In this document: one piece after another, positions 33,290 through 45,005 of the stretch
How the letters are laid out: every line of letters begins with the position of its first letter
How positions within the stretch are numbered: position 1 is the stretch's first letter
Origin: Hypericum androsaemum
Taxonomy: Eukaryota; Streptophyta; Magnoliopsida; Malpighiales; Hypericaceae
Assembly (NCBI GenBank): GCA_963995505.1
Contig: OZ023190.1
Location: 5,164,516-5,228,515, forward strand
DNA: 64,000 nucleotides
Reading direction: 5' to 3'
Position numbers and translations under genes: made by a program
The notes under the pieces: model-generated
Seen by the model: only the letters and a program-made list of their open reading frames with translations
Database searches by the model: none
Told to the model about the DNA's origin: nothing

Positions 33290-36200
33290 ATGGGCCACTG
33301 CTGCAGCAGGCCCTACCCCGACGACGAGGGGCCGGCCGGAGGAGTCATCGCCTCCCCGCCGCCGGCTTCGGCGGTTCCGTCCGAGTCTCAGTCCAACTCC
33401 TTCGTGGCGAGCCCCTTCCAGAGCCCGCTCCCGGCCGGGGTTCGCCCGTCGCCGTCCCCGGCGATGACGCCGGGGAGGAAGTTCAAGTGGCCGCTGCCGC
33501 CGCCGTCTCCGGCGAGGCCGATCGTGGCGCTGCTGAGGCGGAGGGGCCAGCCGAAGCCGCCCAAGGAGGGGACGATACCGGAGGAGGAAGCGGAGGGCGG
33601 CGGGGGCGGGGAGCGGGCGCTGGACAAGAGCTTCGGGTACCCGAGGAGCTTCGGGGCCAAGTACGAGCTGGGGAAGGAGGTCGGGCGGGGGCATTTCGGT
33701 CATACCTGCTGGGCCAAGGGCAAGAAGGGGGACCTCAAGGGGGTCCAGGTCGCTGTCAAGATCATCTCTAAACCGAAGGTAGCCTTTTTTTTTTGTCTCG
33801 TTAAAACTACGACGTTTCCGGGCTTCCAGGTGATCTGGAACTCTTTCTGTGTTTTACTGGTCCTAAAATGACGGAATTGTCCTTATTCGGATCAGAAGAC
33901 TGAAGTTCAACTCCTCCTTAAAAGACGTAGGCAGTATTTTTCTGGCGCAATAGCGGAGCCTTAGTAGAACCTTGAACTCTCTGGTAGGCCATTGGCAGGA
34001 GGAGTATTCGAGGCGAATTGTTGAAAGAGGCCGAGTTGAATTGTTGTTTTACTTGGCAAGGAATTGATGGGGGGATTGCTTTTATTATGTTACCATGTTA
34101 AGAATACTACACATCCACCAACTTTAAACTGTGAAAGACGTAGGCAGTCTTTTTCCGGCGAAATAGCTGGAGCCTTGGTAGAACCTTCAACTCTATGGTA
34201 GGCCATTGGCAAGAGGAGTATTAGAGACTGATCATTCAAAGTGGTCGAGTTGATTTGTTGTTTGGAATACTATACATCCACCAACATTAAACCATTTAGG
34301 TGGTTGGAATTAGATTGTCTCAATATTAGCTGTAATTTAGGGAGAACTTGACTTAGACCTAGAGAGATCGAGGAAGCTTGCTAAGAAAGGGATATTTTGT
34401 TTGCAAAATGGGAGATTGATATTTAGACTTTGCCCAACCTTCATGTATCTTGGTTGACAGTTCTCCTTGTGCTTACCATATTTTGAAAGGTTGCTACTGG
34501 AATAATATTTTTCTCAGTCTGGGAACATTGAATAGTCAATGACTATAGATGGAAGATACAGTTGGATGTTTCTTGCAAGTACCAAGGAATAGAATTGGCT
34601 AACTATTGCTGTATGGTTGGCGGTGCAATTGCTTGTTAGCAGCTTTCACTGGGTGCTTTTGTAGTTGGTACAATTTGGAAGATAAACCGAATTCCATAAA
34701 CTTTGTCTTTGGTCCTGCAGCCACCTTTATGTATACCTGCTGCTGGAAGCAATCCGTCATTGGTTTTTACTTAGATATGAAGTGTGCAATCTAAGCAATG
34801 TTGTTTTACTTGATTTGGCAATAATGGTCATACAATAGGTGTACCTCTAACAGTGCAATAAATTGCAGATGACAACGGCGATAGCTATTGAAGATGTTCG
34901 CAGGGAGGTAAAAATATTGAAAGCCTTATCTGGGCATAAGCATATGATCAAATTTCATGATGCTTTTGAGGATGACAACAACGTATACATAGTCATGGAG
35001 TATGTATATCTTCGTTTCCACTTGTAGTTTTAAAGAGCACTTAGCTTTTGTGGATTCTTTCACTTTCTTATCTGTTCTTAATTTAAGAATACTCAAAAAT
35101 GATTTTCTGGATATTTATATGCACCATAACTATTACGATTGTTTATTGCTCAGATAGTCTTTGATATTACCTAATTTTATCCCTTTTCTAGAGGTTCTTA
35201 TTATCTATGTGACTTCCAGATTATGTGAAGGTGGGGAGCTACTGGATCGAATATTATCAAGGTAACCTGTTCACGAAACATTTATACGAGAGAAAGCAGA
35301 AGCGTCTGTCTAGTTGCAATTTGCTGACATATGTTTGTGGTTTTCATGCTTTCACGCCATTTTGAAATTAAGAGGTGGGAGGTATAACGAGGAAGATGCC
35401 AAAAGTATCGTTGTGCAAATCCTCAGCGTTGTTGCATTTTGTCATCTTCAAGGAGTTGTCCACAGAGATTTAAAGCCAGAGGTACGCAATGTGTGAGATC
35501 ATCAATTGCTTCCATTTTTCCCATAGGATGTACATACATGCAAGCCCATTTAGCAATGTGTTTTTTATGTGCCAATTGCGTTCTTAATATCTTTGCTACC
35601 TCATTGAAGAATTCATGTTGACCTTGGCAGAATTTTCTTTTTATCACAAAAGATGAGAACGCACCGATGAAGATTATTGATTTTGGCCTCTCTGATTTTA
35701 TTAGGCCAGGTAATTTTTTTATCTGCTTGCAAGATTCTTGAGTGTGGTATTTTCTTTGATAAGTAATAAAAAAATGGGAAATTCCAGAGCTCTTCTGTTC
35801 TTTAGTCCTGAATTGTTGTTTCAGTGGCGGATTTGAATTCATCATTTGTTGTTTAAACATAGGGACACTGCTGTATTTGAATAGCTAGGTTCTAATGTTA
35901 AAGTTGGTATGCATGAGCTGTGTTTCCGTGAGGTGCTGCAGAGCTATATGAAAACTACAATCTTCTTTGGGATCATCTTTATAAGTCGAGAGATACATGC
36001 TCATTGTCCATACAGAGTTCTCTCACATCAAGTCCCACCTTGTGCTTCATTTTGATCCAGCATTCTAGACTCCCGGTCTACTATCTCTCCAGTTATTTTA
36101 ATCACAATGTATTAGAATCTGTCTATCACACTTTATCTGTTAAATCAGAAGTATTATATTTTCTTGAATTGTGTGTATGTCACTAGGTGTGATTCTGGCT

Positions 36201-38653
36201 TAAAGTTTGCATTTCCATCAATGTTTAATCCACATTTTTTGTTTTTCTTTATCCATTACTGAAGATTAGGATTGTCACCCTCTTGTCAATCAATCGTTGC
36301 AAAGATTTTTGCAACATTTTTGCTTTACAGTATCATTCATCATAACATGACAACGACATAGCAATGGAAGTGCTTTTAATGTGGAAGACCGGTGCTACAC
36401 ATAAAGGCATTTGGTTTCATTTTGCATCACAACTGTTACATTCTCAAATCTTTGGCCTTCTCAGTTTATGGTCTTTGTTTTTTATCTCAGTTTGAGAGTA
36501 AACACAGCAGTTGTTATATTTATGCAGATCAACGTCTCAACGATATTGTTGGCAGTGCGTACTACGTGGCTCCAGAAGTTCTCCATAGATCATACAATGT
36601 TGAAGCTGATATATGGAGTATTGGTGTCATAACATATATCTTACTCTGTGGAAGTAGACCATTTTGGGCGCGGACAGAATCAGGAATATTTAGATCTGTG
36701 CTGAGAGCAGAACCTAACTTCGATGATACTCCTTGGCCTGTGGTATCGCCAGAAGCCAAAAACTTTTTGAAAAGGCTTTTGAACAAGGACCACCGGAAGA
36801 GAATGACTGCTTCCCAAGCGCTAAGTAAGCTGGTTTCTACTCCCATTGAACTGCAAATCATTTAAATTGTTAATAATCGCATAATTTGTTGTTTCTATTG
36901 CAAGTAATGAACACTGCAGTTTAGTGTTACTAGATACGACACATTGCGAACCCATGTTTTATTGAAAGGGTATCACCTGTTATGTAGTCCTGAATGAGTG
37001 ACCTCAGATGTTATTTACAGTTCTAATTTGATAGAAACACTCAATTTATCTTGGTTGGTTTAAACTTGGTCAAAACATATGCATTTGCAGCTCACCCCTG
37101 GTTACGTGATGAAACCCTTGAAGTGCCTTTGGACATCTTAATCTTCAAGTTAGTCAAGTCGTATGTGCGTTCCACGCCTTTCAAGCGTGCAACGCTGAAG
37201 GTACTTATTGATACACATACATATATTGATCATCTTTATTATCTTTACAAGCCCAATAATACGCGTGGAAGCAAATTTTTTGGTCAGGTGCATATATGTG
37301 TGTGTGTGTACAGGAAAACTAATAACAACCCCATTCTCCGAATATTCTTATAGTCAAAGGATCCACCATCACCTGTATTACAGAATCAATGTTTTCCTAT
37401 TGCTCGTGCTCTTTTCGGTGCATTATCCTAACATGATTTTTTCAGGCTCTTTCGAGAGCCATTCCAGATGACGAACTTGTGTATCTGAGGGCTCAATTCA
37501 GGCTGTTGGAGCCAAAAGATGATCATGTGACCCTCAACAATTTCAGAGTGGTTAGTCATCCCTCAAATATCGGTGTTTCTATCTCAGTGCTAGTTGCATA
37601 ACTAACATGTGAAGTTGATTGGTTCTTTGCACAAAGCAAATCCAAATGCTCTTAGCATTCATTTTGATCATCGAAGTTATGGTGAACAAGTGCAGGCTTT
37701 AACAAGACATGTTACAGACACAATGAAGGAGGCAAGGGTTCTTGACATTTTAACCTTGGTGAGAACTCTTTAATTTTTAACCCTCCATTAACATTTTAGT
37801 TTGCATGAGAATATCTGCGACTGTGGAACCTGAGGATCTTTACTGTATAATTTTTTTCGACCTCGGAGTCATATGAGCTTTGCCCTTGCGTTCCTCAAAT
37901 GTATTCTACAGTTGCCAAGGAGAAGAGTACATTCAAAACATCTTTCCTTGAATACATGTATTCGGTTGTTAATTGGAATTTTGCCTCCTTTGCCTATAGG
38001 TTGCACCTGCATCTTAAAGCGTTGTTAAAGATCATTAGTCTATTTCATTGCTTGCTTATGTCAGTGTTATGTAGAATGAACGAGGAGTAACTTTTTTTTT
38101 TTTTGTCATGGATCAAGACCAAGTACCGAAAGTTTCTACTGCTGCTTCTTTCTCTCTAGTTTATTGCAAGTGGTGTCCTGCATAGCATCTGCGACTAGAT
38201 TCTTCCAAAGCTACCCAAGCTGCTGTGGTTTACTCGCAATAACATTTATCGTTAAATTTCAGATGGAGCCCCTATCCCATAAAAAAATGGGGTTCAAAGA
38301 ATTCTGTGCAGCAGCAATCAGTGCTCATCAGCTCGAGGCCCATGACGACTGGGAGAACATAGCGGCATCAGCTTTTGATTACTTTGAACAAGAAGGGAAC
38401 AGGATAATCTCAGCGGAGGAATTGGCTCTGGTACGCCTTTATGCTCTTGTAGGGTCAACTGATTTTCTCTGTCCACTTGCAGTCCAAGTACTTGACAACG
38501 AAACAATCTATGCAGGAAATGAATTTGAATCCAGCATCGCATTCTTTAGTGACTGATTGGATCCGAAAATCCGATGGAAAGCTTAGCTATCTCGGATACA
38601 CTAAACTCTTACATGGAGTAACAATACGCAATGCTAATTCAAGACATCGGTAG
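33290..38653 (+). CDS. CDPK-related protein kinase (CRK), 11 exons
   Basis: Exons: 33290-33778, 34869-34999, 35220-35261, 35373-35481, 35631-35709, 36528-36824, 37091-37200, 37446-37550, 37696-37758, 38263-38430, 38516-38653; 1731 bp, 576 residues, in frame throughout. MGHCCS offers an N-myristoylation Gly2 and palmitoylation Cys4/Cys5, so membrane attachment is likely. A Pro/Ser-rich variable region precedes the kinase domain: GRGHFGHTC loop, VAVKII lysine, HRDLKPEN, DFG and [11 protein letters not shown]. After the kinase domain come a junction and degenerate EF-hands ([35 protein letters not shown]), then the CRK-type tail [18 protein letters not shown]. CRKs are Ser/Thr kinases whose EF-hands mostly fail to bind calcium; calmodulin binding is reported for some. 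Exon 1 is very GC-rich, unlike the rest. Confidence 0.95.
33921..34310 (+). repeat. Tandem duplication in CRK intron 1
   Basis: AAAGACGTAGGCAGT at 33921 recurs at 34134, and similarity runs about 170 bp (TAGAACCTT, CTCT-GGTAGGCCATTGGCA, GAGGAGTATT, then ATCCACCAAC...TAAAC). The repeat period is about 213 bp and the two copies differ at many positions. It lies wholly in intron 1. Confidence 0.7.
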
Positions 38654-40605
38654 CATAACCAGATAATTTCAAGTTCATAAAATTATCGGTCGTTCCAGAT
38701 TGTTACTTTTTGACATTCTGTCCTTCATGGTCTTCTTTTCTGGGTTGAATCAAATGTGTAGAATTGTTTGCCATTGGACATGTACAGTGGGAAGATTAAG
38801 ACTGGCTACAATAGATTCTGATTCTTTTCTGTTTTTAGAGTCTATTCATTGTTTTTTGGTGAACCTCTTACCATTTGGAACCAGGTTCTATTTAGAAGTA
38901 ATTCTCCTAATGTTGTTTTAGAACTAGACATTTTCTCTCATTTGGTAATGTGGCTTCTTGTTTTATTGAACCAAATATCAAATCATTTAGAAAAAAAATC
39001 TGCGACACAGATTGTGTCGTTATAATGAGTCATCAGTTGCATAAATTAAACTCTTATTATCATACTAAACTTTGGGAATTGGAGTTTTCTAGGCACCTAT
39101 TAGATTGATTAATCTAATATTTAAGGCGACTTTAGTTAAAATTAAAATAACCTGCTTATTGAGAATCAGAACTACTAAACACGAACTCAAAATCTTAAAA
39201 TAATAATTACCTACCAAAAAAATCTTAAAATAATAATAATTATAAGTAGCTATAGTAATATGATAACCACCTTAGATACAAGTTCACTTGCCAACAAGAA
39301 TAAGAAGGAAGAAAAAAAATAATACATCAAAGTAGGCATGTGTACCAATGAGGATTGGTCTAGGTAAGAGACATGAACTTATAAAATACATTATCGAAGA
39401 ATCAAGTGCTCGACTCCGAAAAACCGAAAATAAATAATCAAAACTTTGAAGGGTTTGGCATCCGGTACACCCCAAACGCTCCAAGCCCGTCCATCCAAAG
39501 CCGTTGCATTGCTTTTATTCAATAAGGTGGCGATGTAGACGAAACGCTCGGGCGAGCAAATGAGTGCGTTTCTCGCCGGAAAACAGACTCAAAACTGGCG
39601 CTATTTCCACTATATTAAGAAACCAAACTGCCCAGATCGTCATAAGGATCAAAGAAACGAAAAAGAAGACGGAATGCATCGTTACTTTTATTTATTTATT
39701 GATGTTCTCCTAAAACCAGAGACTCTTTTATATATGGTCTTCTCGAAGAACAGATAATTGTATAGGTTATAAGATTTAACTTTCAAAATAAGGATAATCC
39801 CGATCTGATTAGTTAAAACAACCTACATAGCATCGATTAAAAATTGAAATTCTCTTCGTCTGTTGGTAGGGGAAGTTAAAAAAGGTCCGCTTAATTCCGA
39901 ACTTATCTGAAAAATATTCCCCCAATAAATATACCAATTTTTCAGAACAACCCGTATCATTTTTTTTTCTTTTTGCACCATAGGATACTTATCGGAACCA
40001 ACTTTGTTCCCCATCAATTCGTAGCTAATTATTCGCTCTAAAGAGAAAGAAAAATGCCCAGCTCCAAAAGTGCATCAAGTAAGCTGTTCTTCACATGCAA
40101 TTGGAGACTTTTAGCGTAAGGGGTGACAGCAACTATTCCTACATGGTAGATTGAACATTGTCGGGTTCTACAAGTCAAAAGACCGCCTCTCGTAATAATA
40201 TTTTTCGTATATGTATTGGATTATTGAACACCACCTGCGCCAGTTACGAGTCAAACAACATCATCAAGGAATTGAGATTGAAAACAACAACCATACACCT
40301 AAAATAGATGTTGGTGGAAGCAAAGTAATTATATGACTTTTAAAACTGATTTAATCCTTCGGTCAACGAGGCCCCGGTCTTTGGCCTGGTGTTCACAATT
40401 TAGAATTTTGATTAGGTGTTTAATTAAATTTAATTATGGAATCTTGATAAACGCGTGAAAAGAACGCGCAAATAATTTCGTTCAATATGTTATTTGTATT
40501 ATTTCCTGGATATTTTAATTATAGTTTAGTTAAAATGGAATTTAATCCGTCTTATTCAAATTTAAACATGCATTAATCTGTATTTAAATTGTTGTTACCT
40601 TACAT
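38654..40605. other. Intergenic DNA, no gene seen
   Basis: The CRK 3' UTR should occupy the first few hundred bases (the region to about 38930 is less AT-rich). The rest is AT-rich, with no gene or recognised repeat. Confidence 0.5.
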
Positions 40606-41646
40606 TCATTCTTCGCCGCCTTCTTTTTTTGGAAAGGTAAAAGTTGTATTCCATCGCAGAAGAACACCAAAGTATTAAACCAAGCTGTATCGAAATACAG
40701 CTCCTTAGGTACTAGATAAACGACTATCAGGGCTAAGCAACAATAGACGCTATCTAGTACACACCCAATAAAATTTCACAGTTTAGAACCCAAATCACTT
40801 CCCCCAAAACTCCTAGGAGCATGATGAAATCACGGCCAAACATCAAGGAGGGTCATAGCGTTTGGTTCGATCTCCACGCGCCGATTCCTTGAATCGTAGA
40901 AGAGTCATTGAGTAGTCTTCCGCCAAAGGAAGACCCACAAGCAAGGCAGTGTTTAAAGCCTCAGTCGCTTGCTCCTCAGCTCGTACATCATCACTAACCT
41001 CTGGAATCGCAGGATTGACCGCGGAAGGCAGAGTAGCTTGATCGAATAAAAGCAAGGACGGGGGTTTAATCTTTACCTTACGTAATAAAATCTTCTGTAG
41101 GGCCGCCGCTTTGCTGGTGAGCTTTTTTTGTTGGGTACTTGATCGCGTCGAAGTCACCAGGAGAGTAGGCAAGGACATCAGAATAGCATAAAGAACAGAT
41201 GCTGGTCCTCAACCTCAACAGAAGCAAGGACAGGAACATCGACAAGATCCGCAGTAGCCAAAGCATCCTGTAAAACCTCAGTCTCCACCACAGCTGTAGA
41301 ATCCACATCAGCATCGACACCAACATCAACTGTATCGTACAACCTCCCATCTTTAGACTGGGGATCAACCTCGCATAAAGCATCCTCAAAGCATCCTCGC
41401 ACCGAGTCGGAAGCAGCATATTGCTGCACAACTAAGTGCGCCTCTTCGCAGAGCCCAAAAGCAGAGGCGAAGACAAGTACATCAGTCCCACAAGCAGAGG
41501 CGACAAACTGCTGCAACCCTGCTTCCAAAGCTACAACACCTGCATCAACCTCCTCAGAAACACTGACAGAGGACTGCACTACATTTAAATCAGCGACAAG
41601 ATCCTCCTCATCAATAGCATGCTCAAGAATTGCCTCATTCTTCGCC
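40606..41646 (-). mobile_element. Minus-strand retroposon with target duplication
   Basis: The 12-bp word TCATTCTTCGCC flanks the unit at 40606-40617 and 41635-41646. A T-run just inside the left copy (about 40623-40630) is the A-tail of a minus-strand retroposon, preceded by a typical LINE-like 3' end (GCGATGGAATACAAC, TTTTACCTTTCC on the minus strand). The body holds a long acidic open frame (to 41178) shifting to a second frame (41175-40843) that ends RYDPP-stop. I cannot name the protein; no reverse transcriptase is present. It may be a 5'-truncated or internally deleted LINE, or a retroposed gene. Confidence 0.6.
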
Positions 41647-43268
41647 TTCTGATGTTCATAATTTCCTTTGCATCCGATTCTACTTATAAAAAATGTTACG
41701 ATTCTCGATTTTCTGTTGTTTTTATGTTTGTCGGAGGAAATCTCTCCTCTAAGTAAGTTCTTAGTTAAATTCAAGGACTTACATATTGGTAAAATAATTC
41801 TTACATGTGACCAATATTTTAAAATAATATGGTCGACCCGCCACATCCGGCCTTTCATTTTTATCCCCAAACTCAGATGGCGGCCGATTGATGGTAAATC
41901 TGATTAAATCAGATAGTTCACTTAGTTAGATCGGTTGATCAAATTGGCAAAAAAATTGTTATTATTAAAAAAAAAAATTCAAGTGATTAGGTTATTATTT
42001 TAATACTTGTAAATTATAAACTTTGCAACAAAATTGTAGGATATTTATAATTATTTGAAATTCTAATTAAAAAATAATTATTTAAAAATCCAACTCTATC
42101 GACAATTTTGTCGCCTCTCCAATACGTTTTTAAAATGACAGTGCGATCTGCCAGTTCACCAATCCGCGTCCTAATTTTTTAACAAATGATAGAATCCCGG
42201 CCCTCAATTTTAGGAATTGCCCTGTCATCTACTCACGAGAAAAAAAAAATTCATATTTCTAACGAGAAAGTGGAAGCCTTCTGAAAAAAAGAGGAGAAAG
42301 TGGAATCGTGCTGTCCACCACTAAGATATATTTGATCGACTTCAAATCTTAAATTATATTTTAATCCTTGATTGAATTTTACAATTATTTATAGGAGAAC
42401 CCAGAACCGAGTGGAATTTCCAAGTATTTTGGGAGAGAAAAACATAATACTTCATAATTTTCAGCCAAATAATTTGTTTTTATCTTTTTTTCTTAAAAAA
42501 TTTAAATACAACAATGAGACCGTGAGAATATTACAATATCTGATAATATTCGATTCTAAATTAGTCATTTATCGATTTCTACCGACGCGAGGAATATCCG
42601 CATGATTACTGATAATAATGCATCCAGAAGTTGCGGCCGGGTCCCATAGAGGCCGGAAACCCTTGGCCCTAAGCAAGCCCTTTGCCCTCCTCCAAGTTCC
42701 ACCCGTGTCCTATACGCTTTATTGAGTTCACATTAGCGATACAGTTGACAAAAGAAGCAAACATTGCTCCAAACACACGCTTTCCCCTTTACAATTATAT
42801 TTTTGTAGATACCAATTCTTATCCGGATATTTAATAAACTGATTAATCCACATTTCAATCGGATAAAAAATATATTTTTCTTTTATAATTATTATAACAA
42901 TACCCAAAGACGTTAACTAATCTAGATTCGTGCACGGTGAACATTTTGAAACGTGTCAAAACTATTACGTTCAAAGACTCGAAATCGATCTTGTCATCTG
43001 TTGTTGATTTATGTATTTGTTGGTCCAAAATAATCTTTCTTTTTCCCTTCAATTTACATCCAAACATTAATTTCGTCGTCGTCATCGATAAATTAATTGC
43101 AAATTAACCCAAGAACAAGCTTTGAAACTAGCTACGTATATGATATAACACCAAACGGGATTAAATTACACGTTACAAATTCCGGTTATCATAGTACAAG
43201 CATATAATTGTATGCAAATATAAGATGAATATATTAAGTGAGTGACAAAAAAATTAACCAAACCCTAA
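41647..43268. other. Intergenic DNA, no gene seen
   Basis: AT-rich, without protein resemblance. The last few hundred bases before 43269 should include the 3' UTR of the minus-strand SAUR gene. Confidence 0.5.
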
Positions 43269-43625
43269 TTAAAAGCACAGATGATGATGAAGGTGGTGGT
43301 GGTGGTCCTGAGCCTCGATGATGCCTTGGACGTTACGGAACTCCTCAACTTGGCACGGAATAGTGATGGGGCCCTCGTGGTCGTACCCGAACTCCTCCTC
43401 GGCTTCCTTCAACAACTCCATGAAGAGCGGGTGGTTGATGTACATCACCGGGATGACGAACCTCTGCTGCTCCTCCCCGTGGCCCACCATTATCGCGAGG
43501 CTCCCCTTCGGGATCTCCTTGTTCATCATCATCCCCTTCTTCTCTTGGTGGTGGAGGTGAGGAAAGTGGATGTGGAAGTTCATGTGATGATGATGGTGCT
43601 TCTCTGCACTAATCCCCATTTTCAT
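43269..43625 (-). CDS. SAUR-family protein (SAUR32-like), single exon
   Basis: 118 residues, no intron, the usual SAUR form. A His/Met-rich N-terminus (HHHHHMNFHIHFPHLHH) is followed by the SAUR domain: IPKGSLAIMVGHGEEQQRFV, IPVMYINHPLFMELLKEAEE, EFGYDHEGPITIPCQVEEF and RNVQGIIEAQ, then a second His run at the C-terminus. The GEEQQRFV and CQVEEFRNVQG wording and the poly-His point to the SAUR32 branch. SAURs act in auxin-linked cell expansion, several by inhibiting PP2C.D phosphatases. The start is the outer ATG at 43625; a second ATG two codons on (MGIS) would also fit. A TATA box lies about 210 bp upstream. Confidence 0.92.
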   Translation of the reverse strand: MKMGISAEKHHHHHMNFHIHFPHLHHQEKKGMMMNKEIPKGSLAIMVGHGEEQQRFVIPVMYINHPLFMELLKEAEEEFGYDHEGPITIPCQVEEFRNVQGIIEAQDHHHHLHHHLCF

Positions 43626-43835
43626 GGAGGTTTTGAGGGGTGTTTTTTTTGCTCGGTTGGGGGTTATAGAGGTGTGAAAATAATTACGTATTCGGATTCG
43701 GGTTCGGAAAAGAGGGTAAGGAAAGCGTCTGTGAGTGATTTCCTAGGTATGTTGCTCATGATAAGCTGGTGTTATGTAAATACATGGAACAAGGGAGGAA
43801 TTGGGGTTGCGGAGGTTTTGGGAGGTCGAGGTTGG

Positions 43836-43843
43836 CTTATATA
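43836..43843 (-). promoter_or_regulatory. Probable TATA box of the SAUR gene
   Basis: On the minus strand it reads CACTATATAAGCC, a canonical TATATAAG, about 210 bp upstream of the start codon. It leaves a plausible 5' UTR of about 180 bp. Confidence 0.65.
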
Positions 43844-44536
43844 GTGGGTTTGGGTGTTGGGAGATGGTTCTAGGATTTGGTCTTGTTTAGTTTACTTGGT
43901 TAGGTTTTCCTGTGAAATTCATACTTTGTCAGATCGTATTTTTTATTAAATTTTAATATTAATAATCAAGTATTGTCAGACTCTATTTATGGACACCTCT
44001 ACCAATAGTGTATTTTACATCCGTGAGACTTAGCTTAAAACTCTTTAAATATATTCAAGTCGGTTATTACTTGTACCAACTTGTGTCAATCATACATATG
44101 ATCAATTTTGTTAATTATATTCTTTTCATTCTTAATATTTTTAAAATAAATTTCTGACTTTGAAACCAAAATTTTAGCTGTTTTTTTTGCCGTCTAAGGC
44201 AAGGCTCTTCGTTTGTTAATTGATTGAAAATTTTTACAGGTGTGGGATTCGGTCTTGAGGGGCCCTCAGGACAGACGTAAGGGGCAATTTCTGCTACTTG
44301 TAGACGCGGATCGGGTTTGAGCTTTTCTTTGTCCTTTCGGTGCCTAAAATAATAATTCTATTATTATATAACGAAGATTTGACTTTTCAAACTTGCACAA
44401 AAAAAAGATTTGACTTTTCAACCAAGTGGGAAGAAGTGTGTAGAGAAAGATAGAAATTAGCCAATTTACAAAAATCTTACCCTAAAGAAAATACTTTGAA
44501 AAGCATCCAAATCAAAGGGTATCGGATCATTGAACT
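43844..44536. other. Intergenic DNA, no gene seen
   Basis: Distal upstream region of the SAUR gene. AT-rich, no recognised feature. Confidence 0.45.
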
Positions 44537-44542
44537 TTGTGG

Positions 44543-44999
44543 GGGTCGTTTGTCTGCGCATGGAAATTGTGAATTTGGCGTCAAAATTTTTTTCCGCAGA
44601 TTCAGTGTTCACGTAAGACAACCGATTAAAAAGTTATATGTTGGACCAGGATATAGATTTTTAACCGGTATCTAACCAACATACGACTTTTTTTCTAGTT
44701 TCCAACATAGGAGTTTTTTAGCGGTATGATGGCAGGTAACAGTTAAAAACCGTATGTTGGTTGATAAGGATAACATGTTTTTAATCGTTATCCTGCCATC
44801 ATACCGCTTAAAAACCCGTATGATGGAAACCGAAAAAAGTCGTATGTTGGTTGGATATCGATTAAAACCCCGTATTCTGGTCCAATATACGAATTTTTAA
44901 CAGGTTATCCTACGTGGACACCGAATCTGCGAAAAAAAAATTCCAACGTCAAATTCACAATTTTTATGCACAGTAACACAACACAGACAAAAGACGCCA
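44543..44999. mobile_element. Near-perfect foldback MITE (about 457 bp)
   Basis: Nearly the whole element folds on itself. GGTCGTTTGTCTG and TTGTGAATTTGGCGTCA on the left return inverted as TGACGTCAAATTCACAA-type and CAGACAAAAGACGCC sequence on the right. Inner landmarks also pair: AACCAACATACGAC/GTCGTATGTTGGTT and GCGGTATGATGGCAGG/CCTGCCATCATACCGC. TTGTGG borders both ends (44537-44542, 45001-45005 approximately), a partial target duplication. Non-coding. Its superfamily is uncertain; the GGGGTCGTTTG start suits a MULE or hAT MITE. Confidence 0.65.
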
Positions 45000-45005
45000 T
45001 TGTGG

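Noticed and set aside
33161..33703. A 180-codon Arg/Pro-rich open frame on the minus strand
   Set aside because: It is the reverse complement of the GC-rich first exon of the CRK gene; its composition follows from that exon.
38318..38542. CRK reading frame running through 38431-38515 to an early stop
   Set aside because: The read-through gives a non-family tail. Splicing 38430 to 38516 restores the conserved CRK ending [18 protein letters not shown], so this is an intron.
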